The position numbers were made by a program, and so were the translations under genes. Below, piece by piece: positions 38,703-48,861 of a DNA stretch of 64,000 bases (positions are counted from its first letter, which is position 1; every line of letters begins with the position of its first letter). Below the pieces are notes generated by a model. That model made no database searches and was not told the origin of the DNA. It saw only the letters and a program-made list of their open reading frames with translations. This DNA is from Enterobacter cancerogenus (GTDB taxonomy: Bacteria; Pseudomonadota; Gammaproteobacteria; Enterobacterales; Enterobacteriaceae), in assembly GCF_019047785.1 (NCBI RefSeq), contig NZ_CP077290.1:3658001-3722000 (forward strand), written 5' to 3'.

Positions 38703-39907
38703 TAATCCACCAGTAATTCAAGGGCGCGGTCAACGGCGGCGACCAGCGCTTCGACATCGTTTTGCGTATTATAGGGCGCAAATGAGGCGCGCAGCGTCCC
38801 GCTCACGCCAAGCGCCGCCAGCAGCGGCTGTGCGCAGTGCTGTCCGGCGCGCAGGGCAATGCCATATCCGGCCAGCAGCGTGACCATATCACTGTGATGC
38901 ACGCCGTCAAAATCAAAGGCTAACAGGCTGGAATCCTGTACGCGAAACGAGCGAAAACCCGGGCGCTTTTTGAGTTCCTCTTCTGCCAGCGTCGCCAGGC
39001 CCCGGCTCCAGCTTTCGGCCTGAACCACGTCCGTTTCAGCCAGCCACTCCAGGGCTGCGCTCAGGCCAATGACGCCAGCCACGTTCGGCGTACCGGCCTC
39101 CAGGCGATAAGGCACGTCCTGGGTTGTAAATCCATCGAACGTCACTTCGGTAATCATTTTTCCGCCGCCGAGCCACGGGGTCATATGTGCCAGCAGGTCA
39201 GGCTTGCCGTACAGCGCCCCGATGCCGGTAGGGCCATACAGCTTATGTCCCGAGAAGGCGTAGAAATCGATATCCAGTTTTTGCACATCGGCGGGGAAAT
39301 GCACGATCCCCTGCGCGCCGTCGACCATCACCACCATGCCGCTGGCATGGGCGAGCTCAATGGCGCGAGCCAGGTCCGGGCAGCCGCCGGTGACGTTAGA
39401 CATCTGCCCAAGCGCCAGAATGCGGCTGCGCGGGGTGATGAACTCGGGCAGGCGAGCCACGTCAGGAAGTAAATCAGAACCTAAAGGAAGCTTAACGACC
39501 CGCGCGCCCGTCTGGTCCGCCACCATCAGCCAGGGAACCAGGTTCGCGTGGTGTTCTGCTTCGCTGACGATGATTTCGTCGCCCGCGCGCAGCTGGGGGC
39601 GGGCATAGCACTGTGCCACCATATTGATGGCTTCGGTGGTGCCGCGCGTCCAGACGATGTTTTTTCCGCTTTCGGCATTAATCAGACGTGCAACCTGATC
39701 CCGGGCGGCTTCATAGCGCGCCGTCAGGCGTTGTGCTTCGGCAAACTGGCTGCGGTGTACGTTGCCAGCGCTGAGGCTATAAAACTGCCGTGTGGCCTCA
39801 ATGACCGCCTGTGGCTTGAGCGCCGTGGCGGCACTATCAAGATACACACCGGCATCGGCCAGCGCCGGAAACTGGGCGCGAAACTGCGAGGGGCTGAAAG
39901 CGTTCAT
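38702..39907 (-). CDS. csdA: Cysteine desulfurase CsdA
   Basis: A 401-residue PLP-dependent group II cysteine desulfurase that frees sulfur from cysteine (or selenium from selenocysteine). The PLP lysine is K222 in [11 protein letters not shown] and the persulfide cysteine C358 in [11 protein letters not shown], both at E. coli numbers when the ATG at 39907 is used. A longer open frame upstream is not supported. csdE follows directly. It is divergent from ygdI. Confidence 0.97.
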   Translation of the reverse strand: MNAFSPSQFRAQFPALADAGVYLDSAATALKPQAVIEATRQFYSLSAGNVHRSQFAEAQRLTARYEAARDQVARLINAESGKNIVWTRGTTEAINMVAQCYARPQLRAGDEIIVSEAEHHANLVPWLMVADQTGARVVKLPLGSDLLPDVARLPEFITPRSRILALGQMSNVTGGCPDLARAIELAHASGMVVMVDGAQGIVHFPADVQKLDIDFYAFSGHKLYGPTGIGALYGKPDLLAHMTPWLGGGKMITEVTFDGFTTQDVPYRLEAGTPNVAGVIGLSAALEWLAETDVVQAESWSRGLATLAEEELKKRPGFRSFRVQDSSLLAFDFDGVHHSDMVTLLAGYGIALRAGQHCAQPLLAALGVSGTLRASFAPYNTQNDVEALVAAVDRALELLVD

Positions 39908-40099
39908 GGAATTCCTCTTATCATTACGGTGATCGTCGCGCAATTTCAGCGGCAGGGCAAGGAGGTTGATATCTATAAGATTTGTCTGCATAAACTGGCG
40001 AGTCTCAAAAAGCAGGTTATGCTAAAGAGTGTTAGGTGAATGATTAAGCCTGTTTTAAATCGATGTTTGAATAGCATTAATTGCTAAAGGAGAATAAGC

Positions 40100-40327
40100 A
40101 TGAAAAAGACAGCCGCCATCCTCTCTGCCTGTGCGTTTACCTTCGCGCTGAGCGCCTGTTCCGGCAATAACTACGTGATGCACACCAACGATGGTCGATC
40201 TATCGTCTCTGAAGGGAAACCGACGACCGATAATGACACCGGGATGATCTCGTACAAAGATGCCAACGGTAACAAGCAGCAGATCAATCGCAGTGATGTG
40301 AAAGAGATGAAAGAAATCGAGCATTAA
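40100..40327 (+). CDS. ygdI: Small lipoprotein YgdI (DUF903)
   Basis: A 75-residue lipoprotein with signal MKKTAAILSACAFTFALSAC and a lipobox Cys at about residue 20. The mature part YVMHTNDGRSIVSEGKPTTD and DTGMISYKDANGNKQQINR is the DUF903 SH3-like domain, clearly related to YgdR at 12631. Function unknown. AGGAG 8 bp before the ATG is a strong ribosome site. The convergent gcvB terminator starts right after the gene. Confidence 0.94.
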   Translation: MKKTAAILSACAFTFALSACSGNNYVMHTNDGRSIVSEGKPTTDNDTGMISYKDANGNKQQINRSDVKEMKEIEH

Positions 40328-40340
40328 TAGCGATTTAAGC

Positions 40341-40548
40341 AAAAAAAAGCACCGCAAATTGGCGGTGCTACATTAATCACTATGGACAGACAGGGTAAAT
40401 GTACAGGAAGTGAAAAAGTGGTAGCGTTGCTACCGTGGTCTGAATCGCAGACCAATTGCAAACACAACAACACAACATCACAACCGTAAGCCAAAAGCCC
40501 TTCAGAACACGCATTCCAAAAAAAGCTTTTCGTTCCGGCTCAGGAAGT
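40341..40548 (-). ncRNA. gcvB: GcvB small RNA
   Basis: A 208-nt Hfq-dependent sRNA that represses many amino-acid and peptide transporter mRNAs (dppA, oppA and others in E. coli). On the minus strand it starts ACTTCCTGAGCCGGAACG; the GU-rich seed R1 lies at 40458-40485; the 3' end is AGCACCGC / GCGGTGCT hairpin (40349-40370) plus eight T. It is divergent from gcvA, which activates it when glycine is high, as in E. coli. Confidence 0.97.
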
Positions 40549-40554
40549 GCCGCC

Positions 40555-40583
40555 ACTATAGGTATTTGCTGGTAGTTCCTCAA
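40555..40583 (-). promoter_or_regulatory. Sigma-70 promoter of gcvB
   Basis: On the minus strand TTGAGG (-35), 17 bp, TATAGT (-10), then 6 bp to the predicted A start at 40548. A CTAAT motif, the short element recognised by GcvA, lies upstream at 40616-40620. Confidence 0.85.
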
Positions 40584-40676
40584 CGGACAAATTATAATGG
40601 CTCAGATAAAAAAAACTAATAGGTTAAACATTGTTTCCTATATGTTAAATCCCGTTAACATCTAAGCCAGATAACC

Positions 40677-41594
40677 ATGTCCAAGCGATTGCCTCCTCTT
40701 AATGCATTACGTGTTTTTGATGCCGCAGCACGTCACCTGAGCTTCACCCGCGCAGCCGATGAGCTTTTTGTGACGCAGGCCGCAGTAAGTCATCAAATCA
40801 AGTCTCTGGAGGATTTTCTCGGGCTTAAGCTGTTCCGTCGCCGCAACCGTTCGCTCCTTCTGACCGAAGAGGGGCAAAGCTATTTTCAGGATATCAAAGA
40901 GATTTTTTCACAGCTCACCGAAGCCACGCGTAAGCTACAGGCGCGAAGTGCAAAAGGCGCGCTGACTGTCAGTTTATTGCCCAGTTTTGCGATCCAGTGG
41001 CTGGTGCCAAGACTCTCAAGCTTTAACTCAGCTTATCCGGGAATCGACGTTCGAATCCAGGCCGTAGACCGCCAGGAAGATAAACTTGCGGACGATGTGG
41101 ATGTGGCGATTTTTTATGGCCGGGGCAACTGGCCGGGCTTGCGTGTGGAGAAATTATACGCAGAATATCTGCTGCCGGTCTGCTCACCCATGCTGCTGAC
41201 GGGTGAAAAAGCGCTCAAAACGCCTGCCGATCTGGCAAAGCATACGCTTTTACACGATGCTTCCCGCCGCGACTGGCAAACTTATACCCGCCAGTTGGGT
41301 CTTAACCATATTAACGTGCAGCAGGGACCCATCTTTAGCCACAGTGCGATGGTGTTACAGGCTGCCATTCATGGACAGGGCGTGGCGTTGGCGAATAACG
41401 TCATGGCGCAGTCCGAAATTGAGGCAGGCCGTCTGGTCTGCCCGTTTAATGATGTACTGGTCAGCAAGAATGCGTTTTATCTGGTTTGTCATGACAGTCA
41501 GGCAGAACTGGGTAAAATAGCCGCCTTCCGACAGTGGATCCTGTCTAAAGCGGCAAACGAGCAAGAAAAATTCCGCTTCAGGTATGAACAATAA
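40677..41594 (+). CDS. gcvA: Glycine cleavage regulator GcvA
   Basis: A 305-residue LysR-family regulator of the gcvTHP glycine cleavage operon and of gcvB. The N-terminal winged helix has LNALRVFDAAARHLSFTRAADELFVTQAAVSHQIK; the effector domain follows from about residue 90. Length equals E. coli GcvA. It is divergent from gcvB with 128 bp between the starts. LysR-type autoregulation from this shared region is likely. Confidence 0.97.
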   Translation: MSKRLPPLNALRVFDAAARHLSFTRAADELFVTQAAVSHQIKSLEDFLGLKLFRRRNRSLLLTEEGQSYFQDIKEIFSQLTEATRKLQARSAKGALTVSLLPSFAIQWLVPRLSSFNSAYPGIDVRIQAVDRQEDKLADDVDVAIFYGRGNWPGLRVEKLYAEYLLPVCSPMLLTGEKALKTPADLAKHTLLHDASRRDWQTYTRQLGLNHINVQQGPIFSHSAMVLQAAIHGQGVALANNVMAQSEIEAGRLVCPFNDVLVSKNAFYLVCHDSQAELGKIAAFRQWILSKAANEQEKFRFRYEQ

Positions 41595-41633
41595 CTTTTG
41601 TGTGCCGAGCACGCATCACTTTAGGACCGAAAC

Positions 41634-42029
41634 ATGACCAGCCGATTCATGCTGATTTTTGCCGCTGTGAGTGGCTTTATTTTTGTTGCACTGGGTGCCT
41701 TTGGCGCGCATGTGTTAAGCAAATCGTTAGGGGTGGTTGAAATGGGCTGGATCCAGACCGGCCTCGAATATCAGGCGTTTCACACCCTGGCTATCTTTGG
41801 GCTGGCGGTGGCGATGCAGCGCCGGATCAGCATCTGGTTTTACTGGAGCAGCGTGTTTCTGGCGCTGGGGACCGTACTGTTTAGCGGTAGCCTCTACTGC
41901 CTTGCGCTGTCTCATTTACGCCTGTGGGCGTTTGTTACACCCGTCGGCGGCGTCAGCTTCCTGGCGGGGTGGGTATTAATGTTTATCGGAGCCATCCGTC
42001 TGAAACGCAAGGGCGTTGTTCATGAATAA
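41634..42029 (+). CDS. ygdD: DUF423 inner-membrane protein YgdD
   Basis: A 131-residue hydrophobic protein with four predicted membrane helices, the DUF423 family; function unknown. It starts [28 protein letters not shown] and has the family segment [15 protein letters not shown]. The length equals E. coli YgdD. It overlaps rlmM by 8 bp, so translation is coupled to an rRNA methyltransferase; the reason is unknown. Confidence 0.94.
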   Translation: MTSRFMLIFAAVSGFIFVALGAFGAHVLSKSLGVVEMGWIQTGLEYQAFHTLAIFGLAVAMQRRISIWFYWSSVFLALGTVLFSGSLYCLALSHLRLWAFVTPVGGVSFLAGWVLMFIGAIRLKRKGVVHE

Positions 42030-43122
42030 GGTTGTTTTATATTGTCGCCCGGGGTTTGAGAAAGAGTGCGCCGCGGAAATCACCGATAAAGCGGCGAAGC
42101 GCGAAGTCTTCGGCTTTGCCCGTGTGAAAGAGAACGCGGGCTATGTCATATTTGAGTGCTATCAGCCTGACGATGCCGATAAGCTGGCGCGTGAGCTGCC
42201 GTTCAGCTCGCTGATCTTTGCCCGTCAGATGTTTGTCGCCGGCGAGCTGCTGAAGGATCTTCCGCCTGAAGACCGCATCACGCCCATTGTTGGCATGCTG
42301 CAGGGCGTAGTGGAGAAGGGCGGTGACCTGCGTGTGGAAGTTGCCGACACCAACGAAAGCAAAGAGCTGATGAAGTTCTGCCGTAAATTCACGGTGCCGC
42401 TGCGTGCGGCCTTGCGCGACGCAGGCGTGCTGACCAACTACGAAACGCCTAAGCGCCCGGTAGTGCATATCTTCTTTATCGCGCCTGGCTGCTGCTACGC
42501 GGGCTACTCGTATACCACCAACAACTCGCCGTTCTTTATGGGGATCCCGCGTTTGCGCTTCCCGGCAGATGCGCCGAGCCGCTCAACGCTGAAGCTTGAA
42601 GAGGCGTTTCACGTCTTTATTCCGGCGGATGAGTGGGACGAGCGTCTGGCTAACGGCATGTACGCGGTCGATCTTGGTGCGTGTCCGGGCGGCTGGACCT
42701 ATCAGCTGGTGAAACGCAACATGTGGGTTTCCTCTGTCGATAACGGCCCGATGGCGCAAAGCCTGATGGATACCGGGCAGGTGACCTGGCTGCGTGAAGA
42801 CGGTTTCCGCTATCGCCCAACCCGCAACAACATCTCGTGGATGGTGTGCGACATGGTTGAGAAGCCCGCAAAAGTGGCCGCGCTGATGGCCTCGTGGCTG
42901 GTAAACGGCTGGTGTCGTGAAACCATCTTTAACCTCAAGCTGCCAATGAAAAAGCGCTATGAGGAAGTTTCCCAGAACCTGGCCTACATTCAGGAACAGA
43001 TGGATGAGCACGGTATTAACGTGGTGATCCAGGCGCGCCAGCTGTATCACGACCGCGAAGAGGTGACGGTGCATGTTCGTCGCTGGTGGGCGGCTGTGGG
43101 TGGGCGTCGCGACGAGCGATAG
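42022..43122 (+). CDS. rlmM: 23S rRNA 2'-O-ribose C2498 methyltransferase
   Basis: A 366-residue methyltransferase that modifies C2498 near the peptidyl transferase centre before subunit assembly. It has an N-terminal THUMP region (about 1-160) and a Rossmann methyltransferase domain with the SAM loop [13 protein letters not shown] and the K-D-K-E type catalytic set including MVCDM and [12 protein letters not shown]. The ATG at 42022 ([11 protein letters not shown]) gives the E. coli length; the upstream in-frame start adds two residues. Confidence 0.96.
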   Translation: MNKVVLYCRPGFEKECAAEITDKAAKREVFGFARVKENAGYVIFECYQPDDADKLARELPFSSLIFARQMFVAGELLKDLPPEDRITPIVGMLQGVVEKGGDLRVEVADTNESKELMKFCRKFTVPLRAALRDAGVLTNYETPKRPVVHIFFIAPGCCYAGYSYTTNNSPFFMGIPRLRFPADAPSRSTLKLEEAFHVFIPADEWDERLANGMYAVDLGACPGGWTYQLVKRNMWVSSVDNGPMAQSLMDTGQVTWLREDGFRYRPTRNNISWMVCDMVEKPAKVAALMASWLVNGWCRETIFNLKLPMKKRYEEVSQNLAYIQEQMDEHGINVVIQARQLYHDREEVTVHVRRWWAAVGGRRDER

Positions 43123-43132
43123 TGTGCTGAAA

Positions 43133-43272
43133 TCCCCTCACCCCGGCCCTCTCCCCAAAGGGGCGAGGGGGAAAATCGCACAGTCTGACCCTTTTGCTGT
43201 CAAGGGGGAGGCGGAAAAGTCTGCACCGTCTGATCCCCTCTCCCCTTTGGGGAGAGGGTTAGGGTGAGGGGA
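43133..43272. repeat. 140-bp intergenic inverted-repeat element
   Basis: The 31-bp ends pair in inverted orientation (43133-43163 and 43242-43272) with 28 matches; only three adjacent positions differ (CGG against TAA). The ends contain TCCCCTCACCC and CCCTCTCCCCAAAGGGG. The element fills nearly the whole gap between convergent rlmM and xni. No transposase, and not the ERIC core sequence. It may be a non-autonomous repeat or act as a long stem-loop terminator. Confidence 0.8.
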
Positions 43273-43275
43273 GAA

Positions 43276-44031
43276 TTAACGCTCTAACCGCAACTGCTGC
43301 AAATTCCCGTCCAGCTGTAAATCCGTCTGTAGCGTCGCAATCTCGCGGCAGATAAACGCCATCTCCTTATGCGCTTCCAGTTTCTTGCGCCATTTTTCCG
43401 GCACCTCATTCAGCCGGGCGTAGATCCCTTCCAGATGTTGAAAATCCGTTAGCAACTGCGCGGCACTCTTCGGGCCTATGCCTGCCACGCCTGGAACCTT
43501 AGAGCTGCTAATGCCCGCCAGACCCCAGTAGTCAGGAAGTTGCGCGGGTGAGACGCCAAACTCACTGGCGATAAACGGTGCGTCAAGCCAGCGCTTCTGG
43601 AAATAATCGCGGATACGGATGGTGGGGGTAAGCAGCTGACAGTAGCCTTTGTCGGTCGAGACTATCGTGGCCTGATGCCCGGCGCTTGCCACTTTAACGG
43701 CAAGCGTGGCCGCGAGATCATCCGCCTCGTTGCCGTGCGCGCCCCAGCAGGGCACGCCGCGCTGTTCAAAGGCTGCCCGGATGGCGGGCATTTCAGCGTG
43801 AAGATCGTCAGGCATGGGCGCGCGTCCGGCCTTGTAGTCGGGCAGACGCTGGTGTCGCCAACCAGTGTTACGCGCTTCATCATCAAACACCGCAACCGCG
43901 TGAGTCGGTTCGCTGTGGCGAATAAGCTGTTCCAGCGCGTGCAGGCAGGTATCCTTGCAGGGCGTGCCTTGTACCGCATGGATTCGGCGGATCAGATTAA
44001 GCGCGTCGACGATAAGCAAATGAACAGCCAC
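43276..44031 (-). CDS. xni: Flap endonuclease Xni (ExoIX)
   Basis: A 251-residue FEN-type 5' nuclease domain without polymerase. It starts [22 protein letters not shown] and has [21 protein letters not shown] and the helix-hairpin-helix region [15 protein letters not shown]. coli ExoIX binds metals and acts on flapped DNA but lacks one metal site of PolA 5' nuclease. The length equals E. coli Xni. Confidence 0.95.
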   Translation of the reverse strand: MAVHLLIVDALNLIRRIHAVQGTPCKDTCLHALEQLIRHSEPTHAVAVFDDEARNTGWRHQRLPDYKAGRAPMPDDLHAEMPAIRAAFEQRGVPCWGAHGNEADDLAATLAVKVASAGHQATIVSTDKGYCQLLTPTIRIRDYFQKRWLDAPFIASEFGVSPAQLPDYWGLAGISSSKVPGVAGIGPKSAAQLLTDFQHLEGIYARLNEVPEKWRKKLEAHKEMAFICREIATLQTDLQLDGNLQQLRLER

Positions 44032-44111
44032 AGATAATCTCCCTTCTATCTAATGGGTGAAGGGTAACACTGTCAGCAGTATGAAACTATGTGCGGTGGG
44101 TAAAACGGGAA

Positions 44112-44138
44112 GAAGCCTCGCAAAACGAGGCTTCTTTT
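44112..44138. terminator. Stem-loop downstream of sdaB
   Basis: GAAGCCTCG / CGAGGCTTC with a CAAAA loop. The clear T-tract (TTTTT) is on the plus strand, where no gene ends nearby; on the minus strand, after sdaB, only TTCCCGTTTT follows. It is probably the sdaB terminator, with a better termination sequence in the opposite direction. Confidence 0.55.
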
Positions 44139-44144
44139 TGAGGC

Positions 44145-45512
44145 TTAATCGCAGGTGACAATCTTCATGGCTAAACCACCGCGGGAGGTTTCGCGGTATT
44201 TGGCGTTCATGTCTTTACCGGTTTCGTACATGGTCTCAATGACTTTATCGAGGCACACGCGCGGCTCGCTGGTGCGGCGCAGCGCCATACGTGCCGCGTT
44301 CACCGCTTTCACGGAGGCGATCGCGTTACGTTCAATGCACGGTACCTGCACCTGTCCGGCGACCGGGTCGCAGGTCAGGCCAAGGTTATGCTCCATGCCG
44401 ATTTCCGCCGCGATGCAGACCTGAGTTGGGCTTGCGCCCAGCAGTTCAGCCAGACCCGCCGCCGCCATAGAACAGGCCACGCCGACTTCACCCTGACAGC
44501 CCACTTCCGCACCGGAAATGGAGGCGTTCATTTTGTACAGTGAGCCAATCGCACTGGCAACCAGCAGGTAGCGCGCCAGCGAGTTAGCGTTCACTTCACG
44601 GATGAACTTGTCGTAATACGCGAGAACCGCCGGGACGATGCCGCAGGCACCGTTGGTCGGTGCCGTGACGACGCGGCCGCCCGCTGCGTTTTCTTCGTTA
44701 ACTGCCAGCGCGAACATGTTGATCCAGTCCACGACCGCCATCGGGTCGGTGGTGGTTTTGTCGGTGCTGACAAGCATACGACGCAGCGCTGCCGCACGGC
44801 GCGGTACGCGCAGTTTACCCGGCAGTACGCCTTCGGTGGTGATCCCGCGCTCAATACCGCCACGCATCACTTCCCAGACGTTGGCGAAGTGCTGCTCCAG
44901 CGCTTCCTTACTGTGCAGCGCCAGTTCGTTTTTCATCATCAGGCCGGACAGGGACAGACCCGTTTCCTGACAGTGACGCTGTAAATCCGCGGCGTTTTTG
45001 TACGGGTACGGCACTTCAACCGCCGCGTTGTTGGTCTGACCAAAGTGGTCTTCGTCGACAATAAAACCGCCGCCGATGGAGTAATACGTCTGGCTGTAAA
45101 CCGCTTTATCGCCAACCAGCGCGGTAATACGCATGCCGTTTTCGTGCAGCGACAGGTTATCCGCATGGAAATTCATGCAGTGATCAACCGGGAATTCAAC
45201 CTCGTGATCGCCGTTTGCCAGCAGCAGGCGGCCATGGGTATTGACGTCCTGGATAAAACCAGGGATCGCATCAATATCAACGGTGTCCGGCAGATTTCCC
45301 GCCAGGCCCATGATAATGGCGATATCGGTATGGTGGCCTTTACCGGTAAGGGAAAGGGAACCGTATACATCGACAACCACGCGGGTGATGTCGTGCAAAA
45401 TGCCGCGTGCAATCAAGTCATCCGTGAATTGTTTACCGGCCTTCATTGGTCCGACGGTGTGAGAGCTGGAAGGACCAATACCGATTTTGAAGATATCGAA
45501 TACGCTAATCAT
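44145..45512 (-). CDS. sdaB: L-serine dehydratase 2 SdaB
   Basis: A 455-residue iron-sulfur L-serine deaminase that makes pyruvate and ammonia. It starts MISVFDIFKIGIGPSSSHTVGPMKAG, the beta-domain signature. The alpha domain has conserved cysteines in APTNGACGIVP, AEVGCQGEVGVACSMAAAG and LTCDPVAGQVQVPC, which bind the [4Fe-4S] cluster and the serine. Length equals E. coli SdaB. It follows sdaC by 63 bp in the same orientation, so serine uptake and breakdown are one unit. Confidence 0.96.
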   Translation of the reverse strand: MISVFDIFKIGIGPSSSHTVGPMKAGKQFTDDLIARGILHDITRVVVDVYGSLSLTGKGHHTDIAIIMGLAGNLPDTVDIDAIPGFIQDVNTHGRLLLANGDHEVEFPVDHCMNFHADNLSLHENGMRITALVGDKAVYSQTYYSIGGGFIVDEDHFGQTNNAAVEVPYPYKNAADLQRHCQETGLSLSGLMMKNELALHSKEALEQHFANVWEVMRGGIERGITTEGVLPGKLRVPRRAAALRRMLVSTDKTTTDPMAVVDWINMFALAVNEENAAGGRVVTAPTNGACGIVPAVLAYYDKFIREVNANSLARYLLVASAIGSLYKMNASISGAEVGCQGEVGVACSMAAAGLAELLGASPTQVCIAAEIGMEHNLGLTCDPVAGQVQVPCIERNAIASVKAVNAARMALRRTSEPRVCLDKVIETMYETGKDMNAKYRETSRGGLAMKIVTCD

Positions 45513-45575
45513 GATGCGTCCATTGCTATCAGTCAGAGGGGAGGAGTGCGCCGCCCGAAGACGGCGCAGGAGGTA

Positions 45576-46865
45576 TTAGCTGAACAGCGAGTAGAAAATA
45601 GCGGAGATGGCAATCAGACCCATAACCACAACGAAAATGTTGCTGATATGGCCGCTGTATTTACGCATCGCAGGTACTTTCTGAATCGCGTACATCGGCA
45701 TCAGGAACAGAATCATCGCGATAACCGGGCCGCCCAGGGTTTCAATCATGCCCAGGATGCTTGGGTTCAGCGTGGCGACCGCCCAGGTCGTCAGCAGCAT
45801 GAACAGCGCGGTGATTTTATTCAGCTTGTTGATTTCAATGCTCTTGCCTTTACCGCGCAAAGATTTAATCACCATACCGTTGAAGCCTTCACGTGCGCCA
45901 AGATAGTGGCCGAGGAAGGATTTGGTGATAGCGATAATCGCGATGATCGGTGCCATCCACGCAATCAGCGGTGCGTTAAAGTGGTTTGCCAGGTAAGACA
46001 GAATAGAGATGTTCTGCTCTTTCGCCGCCGCCAGGTCTGCCGGGGAGAGGCTCAGCACGCAGCTGAACACGAAGAACATAACGGTCAGTACCATCATCAC
46101 GTGGGCGCGTGCCAGGATGCTGGAGCACTTCTTCTCTGCACCGGTGCCGTACTCTTCACGCTTCGCAACCGCGAAAGAAGAGATGATTGGCGAGTGGTTG
46201 AAGGAGAACACCATGACAGGGATTGCCAGCCACAGGGTCAACAGCAGGCCGTTGCCGGTTGCGGATGCGCTGCTCAGAGACAGGGTTTCCAGCGCCGCGC
46301 CGTTCCACTGTGGGATCAGGTAGCAGGCCAGCACCATCAGGGCGGCGACAAACGGGAACACCAGAATGCTCATCGCTTTTACGATCATCTGCTCGCCGAA
46401 GCGCACGATGGTCATCATACCCACGATCAGGATCAGCGAAAGGATGGCGCGCGGTGGCGGCGTCATCTGCAGCTGGTGCGTCATGAAGCTTTCCACGGTG
46501 TTGGTGATCGCCACGCTGTACACCAGCAGAATCGGGTAAATCGCGAAGAAGTAGAGCAGGGTAATCAGTTTACCCGCGCCCACGCCAAAGTGCTCTTCAA
46601 CCACTTCGGTGATGTCTTCACCCGGGTTTTTACCGGACAGCACGAAGCGGGTCAGACCGCGGTGTGCAAAGAAGGTCATCGGGAAGGCGATAATCGCCAT
46701 GATGATCAGCGGGATTAAACCGCCAACGCCTGCGTTGATAGGAAGGAACAGTACACCAGCGCCGATTGCTGTGCCGTAAAGGCCAAGCATCCACATGGTA
46801 TCCGTTTTGCGCCAACCGCTTCGGGAATCAATCGAAGCAACGGTGCTGGTTTGAGTGGTTTCCAT
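45576..46865 (-). CDS. sdaC: Serine transporter SdaC
   Basis: A 429-residue proton-coupled serine transporter of the HAAAP family, with about eleven membrane helices. It starts [25 protein letters not shown]; the first helix [22 protein letters not shown] is as in E. coli. I chose the ATG at 46865, which gives the E. coli length and has CAGGAG upstream. In E. coli expression needs CRP and is modulated by Lrp; I found no convincing CRP site in the upstream 515 bp. Confidence 0.96.
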   Translation of the reverse strand: METTQTSTVASIDSRSGWRKTDTMWMLGLYGTAIGAGVLFLPINAGVGGLIPLIIMAIIAFPMTFFAHRGLTRFVLSGKNPGEDITEVVEEHFGVGAGKLITLLYFFAIYPILLVYSVAITNTVESFMTHQLQMTPPPRAILSLILIVGMMTIVRFGEQMIVKAMSILVFPFVAALMVLACYLIPQWNGAALETLSLSSASATGNGLLLTLWLAIPVMVFSFNHSPIISSFAVAKREEYGTGAEKKCSSILARAHVMMVLTVMFFVFSCVLSLSPADLAAAKEQNISILSYLANHFNAPLIAWMAPIIAIIAITKSFLGHYLGAREGFNGMVIKSLRGKGKSIEINKLNKITALFMLLTTWAVATLNPSILGMIETLGGPVIAMILFLMPMYAIQKVPAMRKYSGHISNIFVVVMGLIAISAIFYSLFS

Positions 46866-47323
46866 CTGTATCTCCTGGAGGAAGCAAATTGTCAGGTTTT
46901 TAGTCAAATCCGATGAAAAAGTGCCTGACGGTAATATGAAATTCGTTCAGTGACGGTTTTTTAATAATTTTTGCCCGTAACTATTGGCGGGCGGAAAGAT
47001 ACATTCTAGTTATGAATCTATCAGTGATCCTGATCCCAATTGCAATAATATACTTTCAGGATGGGCATATTTAGACCATTTATCTGTCAAAAAAACATCA
47101 AAGAGAATTTACGGGCGCGAAGGCTACCATTAACAACATATGGCGTGAAGAAGCCGCCCCTGAGATAGGTGGCTTACGCTATAAAAAAATGGGATTTTAG
47201 TGTTTTGTGGCAGGTAATTTGGATTAAGGCTGATAATTGATGGTTGGCAAAAGGGAGTAAACGTTTGCGCAGGTGATGGATTTGTAAATGACATAAGGGA
47301 TGTCTATGAATTAATTCACGAAT
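46866..47323. other. Long AT-rich intergenic region upstream of sdaC
   Basis: A 458-bp gene-free stretch between sdaC and the ppnN terminator. It is AT-rich near sdaC and probably holds the sdaC promoter and Lrp or CRP control sequences, but I cannot place any of them firmly. The only clear motif is a PurR-like box at 47255-47270. No ORF, tRNA or known sRNA was recognised. Confidence 0.5.
47255..47270. promoter_or_regulatory. PurR/LacI-type box
   Basis: Read on the minus strand, GCGCAAACGTTTACTC fits the PurR consensus ACGCAAACGTTTNCNT except at the two ends. It lies about 390 bp upstream of sdaC and 54 bp beyond the ppnN terminator tract. Other LacI-family proteins recognise similar cores. 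Confidence 0.4.
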
Positions 47324-47358
47324 AAAAAAAGCCGGAAAGCGAGACGTCGCATTCCGGC
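47324..47358 (-). terminator. Rho-independent terminator of ppnN
   Basis: On the minus strand GCCGGAA / TTCCGGC with the inner GCGACGTCTCGC forms a long hairpin followed by TTTTTTT, 22 bp after the ppnN stop. Confidence 0.9.
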
Positions 47359-47380
47359 CTGGCAGAGGATCGCTAAAGCG

Positions 47381-48745
47381 TTATTTGATGATTTCGTAGC
47401 ACGGGATATAGGCAGAACCCGGCAGCTTCATACGGTGCTGGGCGACAAAGCCCTGCAGCATGTCATCCATTCGGCGCATCATGTCAGGATCGCCGTGAAT
47501 TTTATACGGGCCAAACTCCTCGATCGCACGAATGCCCACCTCTTTGACGTTACCCGCCACGATGCCGGAGAAGGCGCGTCGCAGATCGGCGGCCAGCACT
47601 TCCACCGGCTGATCCGGATAAAGCTTCAGATTCGCCATGTTTTCGTGTGACGGTTCAAACGGGATCTGCAGGTCGGGTGCAATGCGAATTGACCAGTTAA
47701 AGCTGTAGGCATCTCCGGTATCGCGGCGGTTCTCTTTGACCAGCGGCATCGCTTTTTTCATCTGGCGCGCCACTTCCGCAGCGTCGTCGATGATGATGCG
47801 ATAGTGACGGCGCGCGTCTTCACCCAGCGTATGCACGATAAACTCGTCCAGCACGCGGAAATAGTCGGCGCTCTCTTTTGGCCCGGTGAGGATCAGCGGT
47901 AAAACCTGATCTTTGTTGGCCGGGTTCATCAGAATGCCGAGCAGATAGAGCAACTCCTCCGCTGTGCCGACGCCGCCCGGGAAGATAATAATGCCGTGCG
48001 CGATACGGACAAACGCCTCAAGACGTTTTTCAATATCCGGCATAATAATCAGCTCGTTAACCAGCGGGTTCGGTGGCTCAGCCGCAATGATCGACGGCTC
48101 GGTCATGCCAATGAAGCGCCCCTCTTTATAGCGTTGCTGCGCGTGACCTACGGCGGCACCTTTCATCGGCGCTTCCATCGCGCCCGGACCGCAGCCGGTA
48201 CAGATATTCAGCTCGCGCAGGCCAAGCTGGGTCCCCACGCGGCGCGCGTAGAGATATTCGGTTTCATTAATGGAGTGACCACCCCAGCACACAACCATAT
48301 TGGGCGCTTCACCAACGTGGAGCGCGCGGGCGTTGCGCAAAATAGAGAACACCAGGTTGGTGATATGAACCGAGCTTTCAAGGTCAAGATGCTGGAAACG
48401 CCCGGCGTTACTGATCTGCCCGTTAACGAACAGGATATCGCGCAGCACGGCGAAGAGGTTTGCCTGCAGGGAGCGAATAATGCGCCCGTCAACAAAGGCA
48501 TCTTCCGGCGGGTTAATCACTTCCAGTTTTACGCCGCGCTCGCGGCGCAGCACGTTGATATCAAAACTTTCAAAGCGGGACAGCAGCTCTTTGCTGTTGT
48601 CGGTCAGGCTTCCGGAGTTCAGTACGGCAAGTGAACAGTTGCGAAACAGTTGATAAAGGTCGCTGCTGGCCGTGCGTTTAAGCATGTCGACTTCCAGCTG
48701 CGACAACATATCCATTGAGCCAAGCGGGCTAATATGTGTAATCAA
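47381..48745 (-). CDS. ppnN: Nucleotide 5'-monophosphate nucleosidase PpnN
   Basis: A 454-residue enzyme (YgdH) that splits purine and pyrimidine 5'-monophosphates to ribose 5-phosphate and base and is regulated by (p)ppGpp in E. coli. The LOG-family motif [10 protein letters not shown] lies mid-chain, after [15 protein letters not shown]. The start is TTG at 48745 with a strong AGGAG; the sequence [13 protein letters not shown] matches E. coli PpnN, which I recall also starts at TTG. RelA, the ppGpp synthase, is encoded at the end of this window. Confidence 0.95.
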   Translation of the reverse strand: MITHISPLGSMDMLSQLEVDMLKRTASSDLYQLFRNCSLAVLNSGSLTDNSKELLSRFESFDINVLRRERGVKLEVINPPEDAFVDGRIIRSLQANLFAVLRDILFVNGQISNAGRFQHLDLESSVHITNLVFSILRNARALHVGEAPNMVVCWGGHSINETEYLYARRVGTQLGLRELNICTGCGPGAMEAPMKGAAVGHAQQRYKEGRFIGMTEPSIIAAEPPNPLVNELIIMPDIEKRLEAFVRIAHGIIIFPGGVGTAEELLYLLGILMNPANKDQVLPLILTGPKESADYFRVLDEFIVHTLGEDARRHYRIIIDDAAEVARQMKKAMPLVKENRRDTGDAYSFNWSIRIAPDLQIPFEPSHENMANLKLYPDQPVEVLAADLRRAFSGIVAGNVKEVGIRAIEEFGPYKIHGDPDMMRRMDDMLQGFVAQHRMKLPGSAYIPCYEIIK

Positions 48746-48861
48746 GTGAGCTCCTTACGGGACGAAGATCGTCTTTCCCTGTAGATTACAATAGCCCTGG
48801 CTTATGACGTTTCACAACACCCGGGGCGGAATACCGCCCGCATATTGTGAAAATATTTAGA

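Noticed and set aside
45045..46718. 557-codon open frame on the plus strand across sdaB and sdaC
   Set aside because: It spans two well-supported minus-strand genes and their spacer; His/Gln/Arg-rich with no domain.
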